From positions 1 to 44,831 of the forward strand of contig PFNQ01000001.1 in assembly GCA_002792115.1 (NCBI GenBank): a DNA stretch of 44,831 nucleotides, in the 5' to 3' direction. Origin of the DNA: Candidatus Woesearchaeota archaeon CG_4_10_14_0_2_um_filter_33_13. Lineage in GTDB: Archaea; Nanobdellota; Nanobdellia; Woesearchaeales; GW2011-AR9. Every line of letters starts with the position of its first letter. Positions within the stretch are counted from its first letter, which is position 1. The notes under the pieces were generated by a model. That model searched no databases and had not been told where the DNA came from. It saw only the letters and a program-made list of their open reading frames with translations. Of the stretch, positions 25,386 through 33,422 are shown piece by piece. The position numbers and the translations under genes were made by a program.

Positions 25386-27944
25386 ATGAAAGTAAGAAAT
25401 ATGGTAAAGCGAATGTTTGCTGTTGGTACCGGAGTAGTAATGCTTGGTGCTACCGCAATGGGAGCTTTAGCAGCTGACTTGAGTAACTACCCAAGTATGT
25501 TCGTTAAGGACGGAGTTTTTGACGGATATTTTGTTGTAGGAGAAAATGCTGCTTCAGTTGACAACTTGGCAATGACAGATATTGCTGCTAGTATGAAATA
25601 CATGGCTGCAAGCGATGCTTCAACAGTAACAGTTGAAGGAGATGCTTGGAAAGTAGGTACTTCTGCTGACTATTTGGAACTTAACGAAAGTATTGGTCCT
25701 TCTGGAACTACTGGTATTGTTGATTACATCAGCGAAGGCGAATTAGCTGCTTTAGCAGATGGTGAATTAACAAACTCTAAAGGAACTTTCAAATACGAGC
25801 AAAAATTGCATTTTGATGCACATGGACCAAGAGCCATGTGGGTTGAGAATGAAGATGATCAATTAGATTTGTTCTGGAAAGTAAATGATGGAGACCAAAT
25901 TGCTTTGTATGAGTTAGATTTCGTGACTGATGCAGAATCTGACATTGATGCTTCTGATAGCAACAACTTGAAAGACTTTGCCGACAAAGAGCTAACTTTC
26001 ATGGGAACTACTTGGACTTTAACCAAAGCTGTTTATGATGGTAATGATGGAGTTCAGTTAACTTTCATGGGCGGAGCTAGTCAAGCAACTGTTATGGAAG
26101 GAGAATCTAAGACCATTTCTTTTAATGGTAAAGAGTATGATGTCTCTGTTAGTTATGTAGATGATACTAACGCAGTGTTGGTTGTTAACGGTGAAAGTAC
26201 TGGTAAGTTAGAAGATGGTGAAACTTTTGTTTTAGCTGATGGAACAACTGTTGGTGTTTCTGACATCTTGTACCAAAGTTATGCTGGTGGTGTACATCAA
26301 GCATCTTTCTTCATTGGAGCAAACAAATTGTATTTAGCTGATACAAATATCACTGATACATTATATGGTACCACAGAAATCAAAGTTAACGAAGAGACAA
26401 TCGATGGCGCAGAAGTATTGATTAAAGGTACTTTAGTTACTGCTCCAGTTAGTACAACTACAGATGGTAATCTAAAGTTAGATTATATCCATGTTAATAT
26501 GACTGCACAGGATGACATCTACTTAGCACCAGGAGATAAATTAAGTGAATCTCCAGCATTAGAAGAGTCAGCATTGATGTTTACTCAGAACTGGGACTTT
26601 GAATACCATGGTATTAATCCAGATGTTGAAATGAGTACTATCAAATTGCAAAAGTCTGGTGATGACAAGTATGAATTAGCATTTACTTCAGCAGATGGTA
26701 GTGACGTAGTATTGCCATTATTGTTTGCAAGTGCTAACAACGTTCTACAATTTGGTAAGAAAGCTGGCGATAACTTGGCTATCAGACCAACAGCAAACAT
26801 TACTGATGACGACTATTTTGTCTTGGCTACTAAAAACACTTCAGTAGCAACAAACTCTGATGCAGAAGTAACTGTAATGCAGTACGTTAGTTCAAAGAAC
26901 AATGGTGACGATGTTCAAAGTATTAAATTTAAGAATGTCAACACCGGTGAGACCGTTGAAAGAACTTTCGCAGACGATTGTACTTTTGATATTAGTTTGA
27001 ATGGTAAGACTCACACCTTTGGATCAGCTTTAACTGGCAACTGTACTACTGACAACTGGGAAATTAAGTTGACGAGTACTGACTATGTTAACACATTAAG
27101 TGTAGAAGCGGTTAACCAGTCTGCTATGAATATCAGAGATAGATCCGGAGCTTTGATTACTGTTTACACAACTCAGGCACCAACTCTTGTAGCATTAAAT
27201 CCTTCGTCAACAGTTGCAACTCAGTTAGCGGGTGTTGGATTAAGGATACAATACGTAGATACTGACAAGTTGGACGACTACACTTCAGCTGCAGAAACAG
27301 TTTTGACTTATAACTTAACTGAAACTGATACTGCAGAAGTGACTGCAAGTGCATTAACAAACCCAGTATTCAATGTAGCTGACCCAGATGACACTGACGT
27401 AACTTGGGGAATGAGTGCAACCGGAGTTAAAGTTAAGAAGATTACCGCAACTAGTACACCTGTTGAGTTAGAGATTACTTCTCCAGAAATGTCTGCGGAA
27501 GTTTTAGCTTACATCACTAGTGGTGCAACAAGTAGTTCAGTTGTAGCTGGTGGAGTATCAACATCTGTTGAAGTTGTTGACGCAACTAAGTTAGATAGTG
27601 AAGTTGCTGACGTAACTGCTCAGAATTTGATCGTTGTCGGTGGACCATGTGTTAACACAGTAGCAGCTAAATTGTTAGGCAATCCAGCAACTTGTACTGA
27701 AGGGTTCACACCTGGAAAGGCAAGAGTTAAGTTGATGGCTAATGGCGACAATATGGCTATGTTAGTTGCAGGTTACAGCGGTGCTGATACTAGACTTGCT
27801 GGTAAGGTCATTGCTCATAGAGCAAGTGAATTAACTGGTATGGAAGTTGAAGTAGAAGGTACTACTTACAGTGACGCAACTGTTGGAGCTCCAACTGTTG
27901 TAGCTGAAGTTGCTGAACCAGTAGTTGAAACAACCACAGGATAA
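25386..27944 (+). CDS. S-layer protein
   Basis: About 852 residues. Signal peptide: basic KVRNMVKRMF, hydrophobic AVGTGVVMLGATAMGALA, cleavage near ALAAD. The mature N-terminus (LSNYPSMFVKDGVFDGYFVVG) is the archaeal S-layer N domain. The C-terminus (GGPCVNTVAAKLLG, then NMAMLVAGYSGADTRLAGKVIA) is the S-layer C domain of methanogen and DPANN S-layers. It is rich in Thr, Asp, Ala and Val, and uses more AAC/GAC-type codons than its neighbours, as expected of a very highly expressed gene. It forms the cell wall lattice. Start is ATG 25386 or TTG 25380; the SD GGAGGTG allows both. Confidence 0.92.
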   Translation: MKVRNMVKRMFAVGTGVVMLGATAMGALAADLSNYPSMFVKDGVFDGYFVVGENAASVDNLAMTDIAASMKYMAASDASTVTVEGDAWKVGTSADYLELNESIGPSGTTGIVDYISEGELAALADGELTNSKGTFKYEQKLHFDAHGPRAMWVENEDDQLDLFWKVNDGDQIALYELDFVTDAESDIDASDSNNLKDFADKELTFMGTTWTLTKAVYDGNDGVQLTFMGGASQATVMEGESKTISFNGKEYDVSVSYVDDTNAVLVVNGESTGKLEDGETFVLADGTTVGVSDILYQSYAGGVHQASFFIGANKLYLADTNITDTLYGTTEIKVNEETIDGAEVLIKGTLVTAPVSTTTDGNLKLDYIHVNMTAQDDIYLAPGDKLSESPALEESALMFTQNWDFEYHGINPDVEMSTIKLQKSGDDKYELAFTSADGSDVVLPLLFASANNVLQFGKKAGDNLAIRPTANITDDDYFVLATKNTSVATNSDAEVTVMQYVSSKNNGDDVQSIKFKNVNTGETVERTFADDCTFDISLNGKTHTFGSALTGNCTTDNWEIKLTSTDYVNTLSVEAVNQSAMNIRDRSGALITVYTTQAPTLVALNPSSTVATQLAGVGLRIQYVDTDKLDDYTSAAETVLTYNLTETDTAEVTASALTNPVFNVADPDDTDVTWGMSATGVKVKKITATSTPVELEITSPEMSAEVLAYITSGATSSSVVAGGVSTSVEVVDATKLDSEVADVTAQNLIVVGGPCVNTVAAKLLGNPATCTEGFTPGKARVKLMANGDNMAMLVAGYSGADTRLAGKVIAHRASELTGMEVEVEGTTYSDATVGAPTVVAEVAEPVVETTTG

Positions 27945-27980
27945 GCCTAACGGCTTTATTTTTTTTCTTTTTCTTTTTTT
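27943..27980 (+). terminator. Hairpin plus oligo-T terminator of S-layer gene
   Basis: AAGCC (27943-27947) and GGCTT (27952-27956) form a stem overlapping the stop codon, followed by a long T-rich tract to about 27980. It looks like an efficient terminator for an abundant mRNA. Confidence 0.75.
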
Positions 27981-28131
27981 TAGACAAGCTTTATTTCTGA
28001 TAGGGTAGTCAAGTTGTTTATTAAAATTAAATTATTGGATATTTTTCAACTAAGAACTATTTTTATAAAATATTTTTTTTAGCTAATCTTTCTGTTATCT
28101 TAATTAACATATAACTAAACAATTCTTTTAA

Positions 28132-29229
28132 ATGTTATTTATGCTAACAAGAGTTAGTTTTATATATGGATTTACATTTAACTTTAGAAAGGGGGAAATT
28201 AAAATCGATTACAAAACTTATATCCCATTGGTAATTTTTGTCATTTTACTAGTATCGTCTTTTTTAATTTTAAAACCATTTTTAATCACTATTTTTGTAG
28301 GTGCTTTGCTTGCTTATGCACTTTACCCAATCTATAAAGAAATCAATCTTAAGTTAAACAAAAGCGCTTCAGCGGTAATTGTGTGTTTGATTGTCTTTTT
28401 TGTTATAGTTCTTCCGTCTGGTTATTTTTTACAGCAACTGGTACAACAATCATATACTGCTTTTCTATTAATCAAGCAAAAACTTTCTGTGGGAATATTT
28501 ACAAATTGTTCGAACAACTTTTGTGAAAGTATCCATGCATTTTTAGAAAATCCTCAAGTTAAATTACAAATACAAGATTTAGCAAAAACAGTAACTAACT
28601 TTGTTGTAGAAAAAAGTTCTCAAATTCTTACAACTGTGCCCCAATTTTTAATTAAAGTAATAGTAATGTTTTTTTCAATGTTTTATTTCTTAAAAGACGG
28701 GGAGAAATTATTGGAGAAGGTAGATCAATATCTTGGGATTAATAAAAAAGAGTATTCTCATTTAATTGAAAAGTTTAGAATAATGATCCATGGTTTAACA
28801 TATGGTTACTTTGTTGTTGCTTTAGTCCAAGGAATTTTGGGGGGGTTACTTTTCTTAATTTTTGGGATTGCTTCTCCTTTATTTTGGGGATTATTCATGT
28901 GTTTTTTAGCGTTAATTCCAATTGTTGGGGCAAGTTTTGTTTGGGTTCCAGCAGCAGTAATACTTGTTATAGAAGGAGTATTACAGGGATCAACTTTATT
29001 AATATTTAAAGGAGTACTTTTCTCAGTCTTTTGTTTAATATTGATTGGCGGAGTAGAAGGTTTCTTAAAACCAAAATTGATGGGGTCAAAAGCTAATGTT
29101 CATCCAGTTTTAACTTTTTTAGGTATTCTTGGTGGGATATATCTCTTTGGGGTAATTGGAGTTATTTTAGGTCCACTATTGTTAGGGTTTACTGCAGTAA
29201 TTATTGAAACCTACCTTGGTAAGAATTAG
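28132..29229 (+). CDS. AI-2E family membrane permease
   Basis: 365 residues at most. Multiple membrane segments in the AI-2E/PerM arrangement: two N-terminal helices (IPLVIFVILLVSSFLIL, ITIFVGALLAYALY), a central helix-rich soluble stretch (QLVQQSYTAFLLIKQK, VKLQIQDLAKTVTNFV), then VIVMFFSMFYFLKDG and four or five C-terminal helices with GVEGFLKPKLMG and HPVLTFLGILGGIYLFG, the family signature. Members transport small molecules or ions such as autoinducer-2 or Na+/H+; substrate unknown here. The N-terminal 20-25 residues may not be translated: ATG 28132 or 28141. The end overlaps the convergent membrane gene by 29 nt. Confidence 0.85.
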   Translation: MLFMLTRVSFIYGFTFNFRKGEIKIDYKTYIPLVIFVILLVSSFLILKPFLITIFVGALLAYALYPIYKEINLKLNKSASAVIVCLIVFFVIVLPSGYFLQQLVQQSYTAFLLIKQKLSVGIFTNCSNNFCESIHAFLENPQVKLQIQDLAKTVTNFVVEKSSQILTTVPQFLIKVIVMFFSMFYFLKDGEKLLEKVDQYLGINKKEYSHLIEKFRIMIHGLTYGYFVVALVQGILGGLLFLIFGIASPLFWGLFMCFLALIPIVGASFVWVPAAVILVIEGVLQGSTLLIFKGVLFSVFCLILIGGVEGFLKPKLMGSKANVHPVLTFLGILGGIYLFGVIGVILGPLLLGFTAVIIETYLGKN

Positions 29230-29776
29230 TTTGATAACCGTTTTGGGAAGTAATCGGGTTGTTTTGGATATTTTGAGATTGTTTAGCATAATTGATCAAC
29301 TTTTGTAAATAAGCACTGATTTGTACCTCTTGAGGAAGATGGCGCAGAAAAAAGTTGCTTCCTAAATTAATGCTATAAGTTTTGAATAGTTTATCTAAAA
29401 AATCTTGTTTAGGATTGATATTAGAAATAGCGGTGTATTTTATGTCTCTTTTCCCCTGAGTAATTTTGTTATGATAAAACTTGTAAGATGATTCTGCTTG
29501 CCTTACAGCTAAGAAAATTCCTAAGATAATTACACAAAGTAATAATATCAACGAAGTTAAGTTGGCAACATCTGAAACTTCTGAAGTTAAGTCTAATAGA
29601 GATAAATTTAGTAAAACTCCTAAGTAAAATATTCCACCTAATACTAATAAAATAACTATCTTCGGAATTAAAGCCCTGCTCTTTGATTGAGGAAGAACAT
29701 AAATCGGTTGTTCAATTACTGGTCGTGCTTGTTGTAATTGTTGAACTGGTTGAGCAGTATTTTGTTGAACATCCAT
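29201..29776 (-). CDS. Two-helix membrane protein, unknown
   Basis: 191 residues. A Gln/Pro-rich N-terminal tail (residues 1-32) is followed by two membrane helices (ALIPKIVILLVLGGIFYLGVLL and a second around 71-90, LTSLILLLCVIILGIFLAV). A charged region follows that may form a small PH-like or membrane-surface domain (SYKFYHNKITQGKRDIKYTA), with a polar Gln/Asn-rich end. I do not recognise the family. It lies convergent to the permease and next to the tRNA, transcribed alone; function unknown. Confidence 0.6.
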   Translation of the reverse strand: MDVQQNTAQPVQQLQQARPVIEQPIYVLPQSKSRALIPKIVILLVLGGIFYLGVLLNLSLLDLTSEVSDVANLTSLILLLCVIILGIFLAVRQAESSYKFYHNKITQGKRDIKYTAISNINPKQDFLDKLFKTYSINLGSNFFLRHLPQEVQISAYLQKLINYAKQSQNIQNNPITSQNGYQTNSYQGRFQ

Positions 29777-29869
29777 AAATCAAGATAATATCTTTTGCTT
29801 TATATTTCTTACTTTATTTTGCTTATACCAGATGGATGATATCTAGAAAAAAATATGGACCTGCCCGGA

Positions 29870-29883
29870 TTTGCAGTTGAACA
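29870..29883 (-). other. tRNA BHB intron 2 in T-loop (59/60), 14 nt
   Basis: Central helix TGCA/TGCA, 3-nt bulges ATT and AAT, outer helix the T stem CCCGG/CCGGG, minimal inner helix GT/AC with loop TCA. Removal turns a 21-nt T-loop into a 7-nt loop. Position 59/60 introns are known mainly from Thermoproteales. Confidence 0.72.
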
Positions 29884-29905
29884 ATTGCACCGGGGACCTC
29901 CCGCG

Positions 29906-29926
29906 TTCTAATCTCCAAGCGGAGAA
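29906..29926 (-). other. tRNA BHB intron 1 (37/38), 21 nt
   Basis: Central helix CTGA/TTAG (one G-U), bulges CTT and AAC, inner helix TCTCC/GGAGA with loop GCTT, outer helix the anticodon stem. Cutting after base 2 of each bulge places the intron exactly at canonical position 37/38. Confidence 0.8.
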
Positions 29927-29951
29927 AGTCAGGCGGACGTCATAGCTACTA

Positions 29952-30057
29952 GACTACAGGTCCATGTTTCATGGGGCTGAGCGATTTTTTATGAGTGAAC
30001 GCCTCATAATCTATCAAATGGATTTCCATTTGCTATCTCGACTACAGGTCCATGTTT
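29952..30057. repeat. 18-bp direct repeat containing the tRNA 5' end
   Basis: GACTACAGGTCCATGTTT occurs at 29952-29969 and again at 30040-30057, 88 bp apart. It comprises the first 12 bases of the tRNA plus 6 bases of its leader. Similarity extends a little into the D-arm (GCTA nearby in both). The second copy sits upstream of the tRNA in its direction of transcription. It could be an att-like integration scar or an unfinished duplication. Confidence 0.85.
30015..30032. repeat. Perfect 8-bp inverted repeat
   Basis: CAAATGGA, two bases, TCCATTTG between the tRNA 5' duplicate and the tRNA. Located between the two copies of the 18-bp repeat; role unknown, possibly an operator or a small hairpin. 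Confidence 0.7.
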
Positions 30058-30114
30058 TAACTTCAAACAAGTTTTATTTAAAAACTCTTCTGTTCTTTCA
30101 ATATGGGGAAAATG

Positions 30115-30121
30115 TTATAAA
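30115..30121 (+). promoter_or_regulatory. TATA box of MFS gene
   Basis: TTATAAA starts 29 nt upstream of the ATG at 30144 and fixes that ATG rather than the upstream one at 29964, which lies in the tRNA leader. Confidence 0.6.
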
Positions 30122-30143
30122 GACTGATTTTATACTTTTAATT

Positions 30144-31274
30144 ATGGATCATCATCAACATCAGTTCTGGTGGAGGTTTTTTCCTAAAAAAGAATTGACT
30201 CAAGTTTATATCTCAACGGCCCTGAGATATTTTGGAGTTTCTTTAATGGGAATATTTTTCCCACTTTATTTACATGTTGAGCAAGGATATAGTTTACAAC
30301 AAACAATCTTATTTTTTATCTTTTACTCTGCTTTTTTTGGAGCGAGCACTCCTTTGGCAGCAAAGTTTTGTTCTAAATATGGACTAAAACATTCTATTGT
30401 TTTGAGCGTACCATTATATTTAGTTTTTATTTTGTTAATCTACTTGTTACCTGTATTAAAAACACCATTGCCGATCATTGCAGCGTTTCTTGCTCTATCT
30501 TTAGCATTTTATTGGATGGGATTACATTTAGTTTTTCATCACGCTAGTGATCGTATCCATAGGGGAGAAGAATTTGGAAAAAGGGAAGGTATTTCCATTC
30601 TTTCAAAGATGGTTGCTCCGTTAATTGGTGGGTTTTTAATTCAGTTTTTTGGATTTAAAGTTGTTTTTGTATTGGTCTCATTATTCTTGTTTGCTTCGGC
30701 ACTATTTTTGTTTATTAGTAAAGAAGATTATATTAAATATCATTTCTCATTTCGATCTTTAATTGAAAGGGAACACTGGCAATATCCCTTAGTTTTCATT
30801 AGCAGAGGGATGAGGGTTATGGCAGATGGTGTTCTTTGGCCACTATTCATTTTTGTAATTCTAGATAATTACCTGGCGTTAGGTTTTGTTGGGTTTTTAT
30901 TATCTGGTTTAAGTGCGTTATTAGTTATTGTAATAGGTAAGATTAGTGACCATTATGATCGAAGAAAAATTATTCAGTGGGTTACTGGGTTTGAATCTTT
31001 ATCTTGGTTTTTAAGAGCATTTGTTTCTACAACCGGCCAAATTATGGGCGTTACTATATTCGGTGGAATCACTTACGGGGCAATGGAATCTCCTGTTGGA
31101 GCATTAGAATATGATTTAGCCAATCGTAACAAAGTTGCAGCATATTTTGTAAGTAGAGAAGTTTTTCTTTGTATTGGCCGTATTTTACTTCTTTCTTTTG
31201 TATTATTGATTAATAATGTCGCAGGAGGATTTATCCTTAACGGATTTACTAATCTGTTAGTGTTGTTGTTATAA
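30144..31274 (+). CDS. MFS transporter
   Basis: 376 residues from ATG 30144 (MDHHQHQFWW). About 11-12 hydrophobic helices with the MFS layout: helices around YISTALRYFGVSLMGIFFPL and TILFFIFYSAFFGAS, a charged loop with DRIHRGEEFGKREGIS between the halves, and a repeat DHYDRRK loop between helices 8 and 9 like the MFS motif A. It moves a small solute or drug in the plasma membrane; substrate unknown. The methyltransferase starts 2 nt after the stop, so they are one operon. An upstream ATG at 29964 would run through the tRNA leader and is rejected. Confidence 0.82.
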   Translation: MDHHQHQFWWRFFPKKELTQVYISTALRYFGVSLMGIFFPLYLHVEQGYSLQQTILFFIFYSAFFGASTPLAAKFCSKYGLKHSIVLSVPLYLVFILLIYLLPVLKTPLPIIAAFLALSLAFYWMGLHLVFHHASDRIHRGEEFGKREGISILSKMVAPLIGGFLIQFFGFKVVFVLVSLFLFASALFLFISKEDYIKYHFSFRSLIEREHWQYPLVFISRGMRVMADGVLWPLFIFVILDNYLALGFVGFLLSGLSALLVIVIGKISDHYDRRKIIQWVTGFESLSWFLRAFVSTTGQIMGVTIFGGITYGAMESPVGALEYDLANRNKVAAYFVSREVFLCIGRILLLSFVLLINNVAGGFILNGFTNLLVLLL

Positions 31275-31275
31275 G

Positions 31276-31914
31276 ATGGATCCAGAAACAGAGTTTCTTG
31301 GTGGCTTAATAGAATTACATTATCAAGAAGATGTTGTTGAAAAACTAAAGCAGATCTCTAACAAGGTGGGGTGGGCCAAAGGTTGGCCGGAAAAACCTTC
31401 TGCTTTTTGGAATGGAGAAGCATTTTTATGGAGCAGGAAAATACCTTCAGAAGTCCGGGAGCTTATAAAAAGAAGAGTGTCTTTCCTTAAAGACGGTAAG
31501 AATTTAGATTTAGGTGGAGGGGCGTATTCTTACTTGCCTTCAACATGTTACGATTTTTCTGAAAAGATGTTGCGATTGAATGACAATTGTTTGCAGGGAA
31601 TTGTTGGAGATCTAGAAAAGAAGTTGCCTTTTAAAGAAGAAGAGTTTGATTCTGTAACGGCAATTTTTGTTTTAAATTATATTAAAAACTATACACCATT
31701 ACTTTTAGAGATAAATCGTGTTTTAGTTAAGAATGGTGTTTTTGTAATGGTTCTAGGATCATATGGAGTTAATGAGTGGCAAAAACAACACCAAACAACG
31801 GATTTAAGTCTTTCTGAATGGGTAGAGAAAATTAAAACATCGCATTTTGATGTAAGATTAGTAAAGTCAAAGAATTTATCTTTCTTTATCTGTAAAAAAA
31901 AGAAAAGTTATTAA
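31276..31914 (+). CDS. SAM-dependent methyltransferase, class I
   Basis: 212 residues. Rossmann-type methyltransferase: motif I LDLGGGAYSYLP (near 76-87), acidic loop CYDFSEKML, GDLEKKLPFKEEEFDSVTAIFVLNYI as motifs III-IV and LLLEINRVLVKNGVFVMVL as the following strand-helix. It resembles Methyltransf_11 or UbiE-like enzymes. Substrate unknown. It shares a transcript with the MFS gene (1-nt gap), which may hint at modification of an exported or imported small molecule. Confidence 0.82.
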   Translation: MDPETEFLGGLIELHYQEDVVEKLKQISNKVGWAKGWPEKPSAFWNGEAFLWSRKIPSEVRELIKRRVSFLKDGKNLDLGGGAYSYLPSTCYDFSEKMLRLNDNCLQGIVGDLEKKLPFKEEEFDSVTAIFVLNYIKNYTPLLLEINRVLVKNGVFVMVLGSYGVNEWQKQHQTTDLSLSEWVEKIKTSHFDVRLVKSKNLSFFICKKKKSY

Positions 31915-31960
31915 ATGCCCATGACTTATTAACATACTAAGATATATATCAGGTGTATAG

Positions 31961-33415
31961 ATGGTAGAGACATTCTTTTACGGGGAAGGATTACAATTAA
32001 GATCAAAGCTATTAAAGGAGTTTGGTTTTGAAGAAGAGAATTGTGAAGTTCTTCGAGAAATTTTTAGTAATACTGGTTTTCCTAAACCTAACAAAGCGTA
32101 CAAATTGTCTTTAGAGATGCATGATTTAAGTTTAGAAGAGCCATATTATTGGGTATTAAACGAGTTTACTCAAAATTTTAAGATTGTTGAAAAGTTAGAA
32201 GATTCTTTTGCTGCATCAGAAAATTCGGCTTTTTTTGGAGTTACACAACAGAGAATCGGAGCACAGCAAGACAAAGTTTCTCAATTCTTAGCAACAACGG
32301 GGAAGATGGTCAAAGAATTATTTCAGATGGTTAGAGAGTTGAGGATTATAGATGAAAGGTTACATTATTATGAAGAAAGCGAGATGCAAAATGAAAAGGA
32401 TGTTGGTGCCAGAAGTAAAACTGCAGAGATAACTCTTAAAGGATTATTTATTGATTTAGTTCAGGGTGGAGCGAAAAGTGCGGCTTCTGTTTTTGGGATG
32501 TCTAGAGAATTAGAATTTGTCACCTTGCCAGATCTATTTTTTGATGCACCTCCTTTTAGAAATACAGCAGAACTTGATCGGCATGTTGAGGGATTAAGAA
32601 AAGATTTTAACGAAAGTGTTTTGCGTGTTTTAGTCCGGCATTTAAAGCAATATTCTGAATGGAAAAAGAGGACTCACGAAGAACATAAAAGTAGAAGAAG
32701 ATTCATGTTACAATATCTTTTGCAACATTTTGAAATCATTAAGATGTATATCAACTGGGTCAAACCATATTTAAGGCACGTTGCTAGATTAACGATGAAA
32801 GAACGAAATATGAGTTCAGCAGAATTAATCTCTGCCTTTGAAGGAAGTTTATTAGATATTGAGATTTTGGCTCGTCAACGTTCTTCATTAGGTAAAACAG
32901 GTGTTAACAATTGTATCTTAGCTACCTTTACTTATAGAACTAGACCAGAGATGAAAGTTGTTCAAGAGGGTTATCAACGTGGTCCAGTGCATGTAGGTAG
33001 ATTTGAAATGAACTTTAGGGTCTATGGTTGGACTGATCAAGATGTTGAAAATTATAAACAATTCAAAGAAAAAGAACTAATGGCTTTGATGGGCGATGTT
33101 TCTGAATCTGTTAAACTTGCTATGGAATCTTTAGGTACGGAGTTAGATGCTTATTTAGAAGAAGCAAGAGGTTCTACACAATTAAAGACAGAAGGAACAA
33201 AAAAAGCTGCGGAACAGAAATCTCTGATGGAAAAGTTTTTTGGCGATTTTTATGTCCCAAAAAAGAAAGGTTCTAAAGACCAAACTACTTTTGATGAAGA
33301 TTTAAGGGCTGCTAAAGCTAAAGTAAGTGACCCTAAGTTTTTAGGTTACGCCAATTTTTATGCTTGGAACACTTATAAGAATTTTAAGAAAGCTCATATG
33401 ATGGTTGCTTGGTAA
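31961..33415 (+). CDS. Conserved hypothetical, helical 484-aa protein
   Basis: 484 residues, no signal peptide or membrane helix. Predominantly helical with coiled-coil-like stretches (about 100-150, KMVKELFQMVRELRIIDERL; 220-285, VLRVLVRHLKQYSEWKKRTH; 370-400). Between them is a beta-rich block around 300-350 (VNNCILATFTYRTRPEMK, VHVGRFEMNFRVYGWTDQD). It has SD AGGTG five bases before the ATG. I cannot assign it to a family; it reads like a lineage-specific DPANN protein. It leads into the SDR gene, whose start follows 7 nt after its stop. Confidence 0.65.
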   Translation: MVETFFYGEGLQLRSKLLKEFGFEEENCEVLREIFSNTGFPKPNKAYKLSLEMHDLSLEEPYYWVLNEFTQNFKIVEKLEDSFAASENSAFFGVTQQRIGAQQDKVSQFLATTGKMVKELFQMVRELRIIDERLHYYEESEMQNEKDVGARSKTAEITLKGLFIDLVQGGAKSAASVFGMSRELEFVTLPDLFFDAPPFRNTAELDRHVEGLRKDFNESVLRVLVRHLKQYSEWKKRTHEEHKSRRRFMLQYLLQHFEIIKMYINWVKPYLRHVARLTMKERNMSSAELISAFEGSLLDIEILARQRSSLGKTGVNNCILATFTYRTRPEMKVVQEGYQRGPVHVGRFEMNFRVYGWTDQDVENYKQFKEKELMALMGDVSESVKLAMESLGTELDAYLEEARGSTQLKTEGTKKAAEQKSLMEKFFGDFYVPKKKGSKDQTTFDEDLRAAKAKVSDPKFLGYANFYAWNTYKNFKKAHMMVAW

Positions 33416-33422
33416 ATATAAA

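Larger units (their letters stand above)
29856..29963 (-). tRNA. tRNA-Val(GAC) with two BHB introns
   Basis: The minus strand folds as a complete tRNA once two introns are removed (29926-29906, 21 nt; 29883-29870, 14 nt). Acceptor stem GGACCTG/CAGGTCC, T8 A9, D stem GTC/GAC, anticodon stem TCCGC/GCGGG, five-base variable loop, T stem CCCGG/CCGGG, discriminator A. Spliced length is 73 nt without encoded CCA. The anticodon loop is CTGACTC, giving GAC (Val); T37 is unusual. The D-loop is AGTAGCTA (A instead of G18) and the T-loop is TGCAATT (G instead of T55). Both introns have the strict archaeal bulge-helix-bulge. Decay or another identity cannot be excluded, but stem integrity argues for a working gene. 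Confidence 0.82.

Noticed and set aside
29964-30143. N-terminal extension of the MFS gene from ATG 29964
   Set aside because: It runs through the tRNA leader and repeat; the family-like N-terminus and TATA box place the start at 30144.
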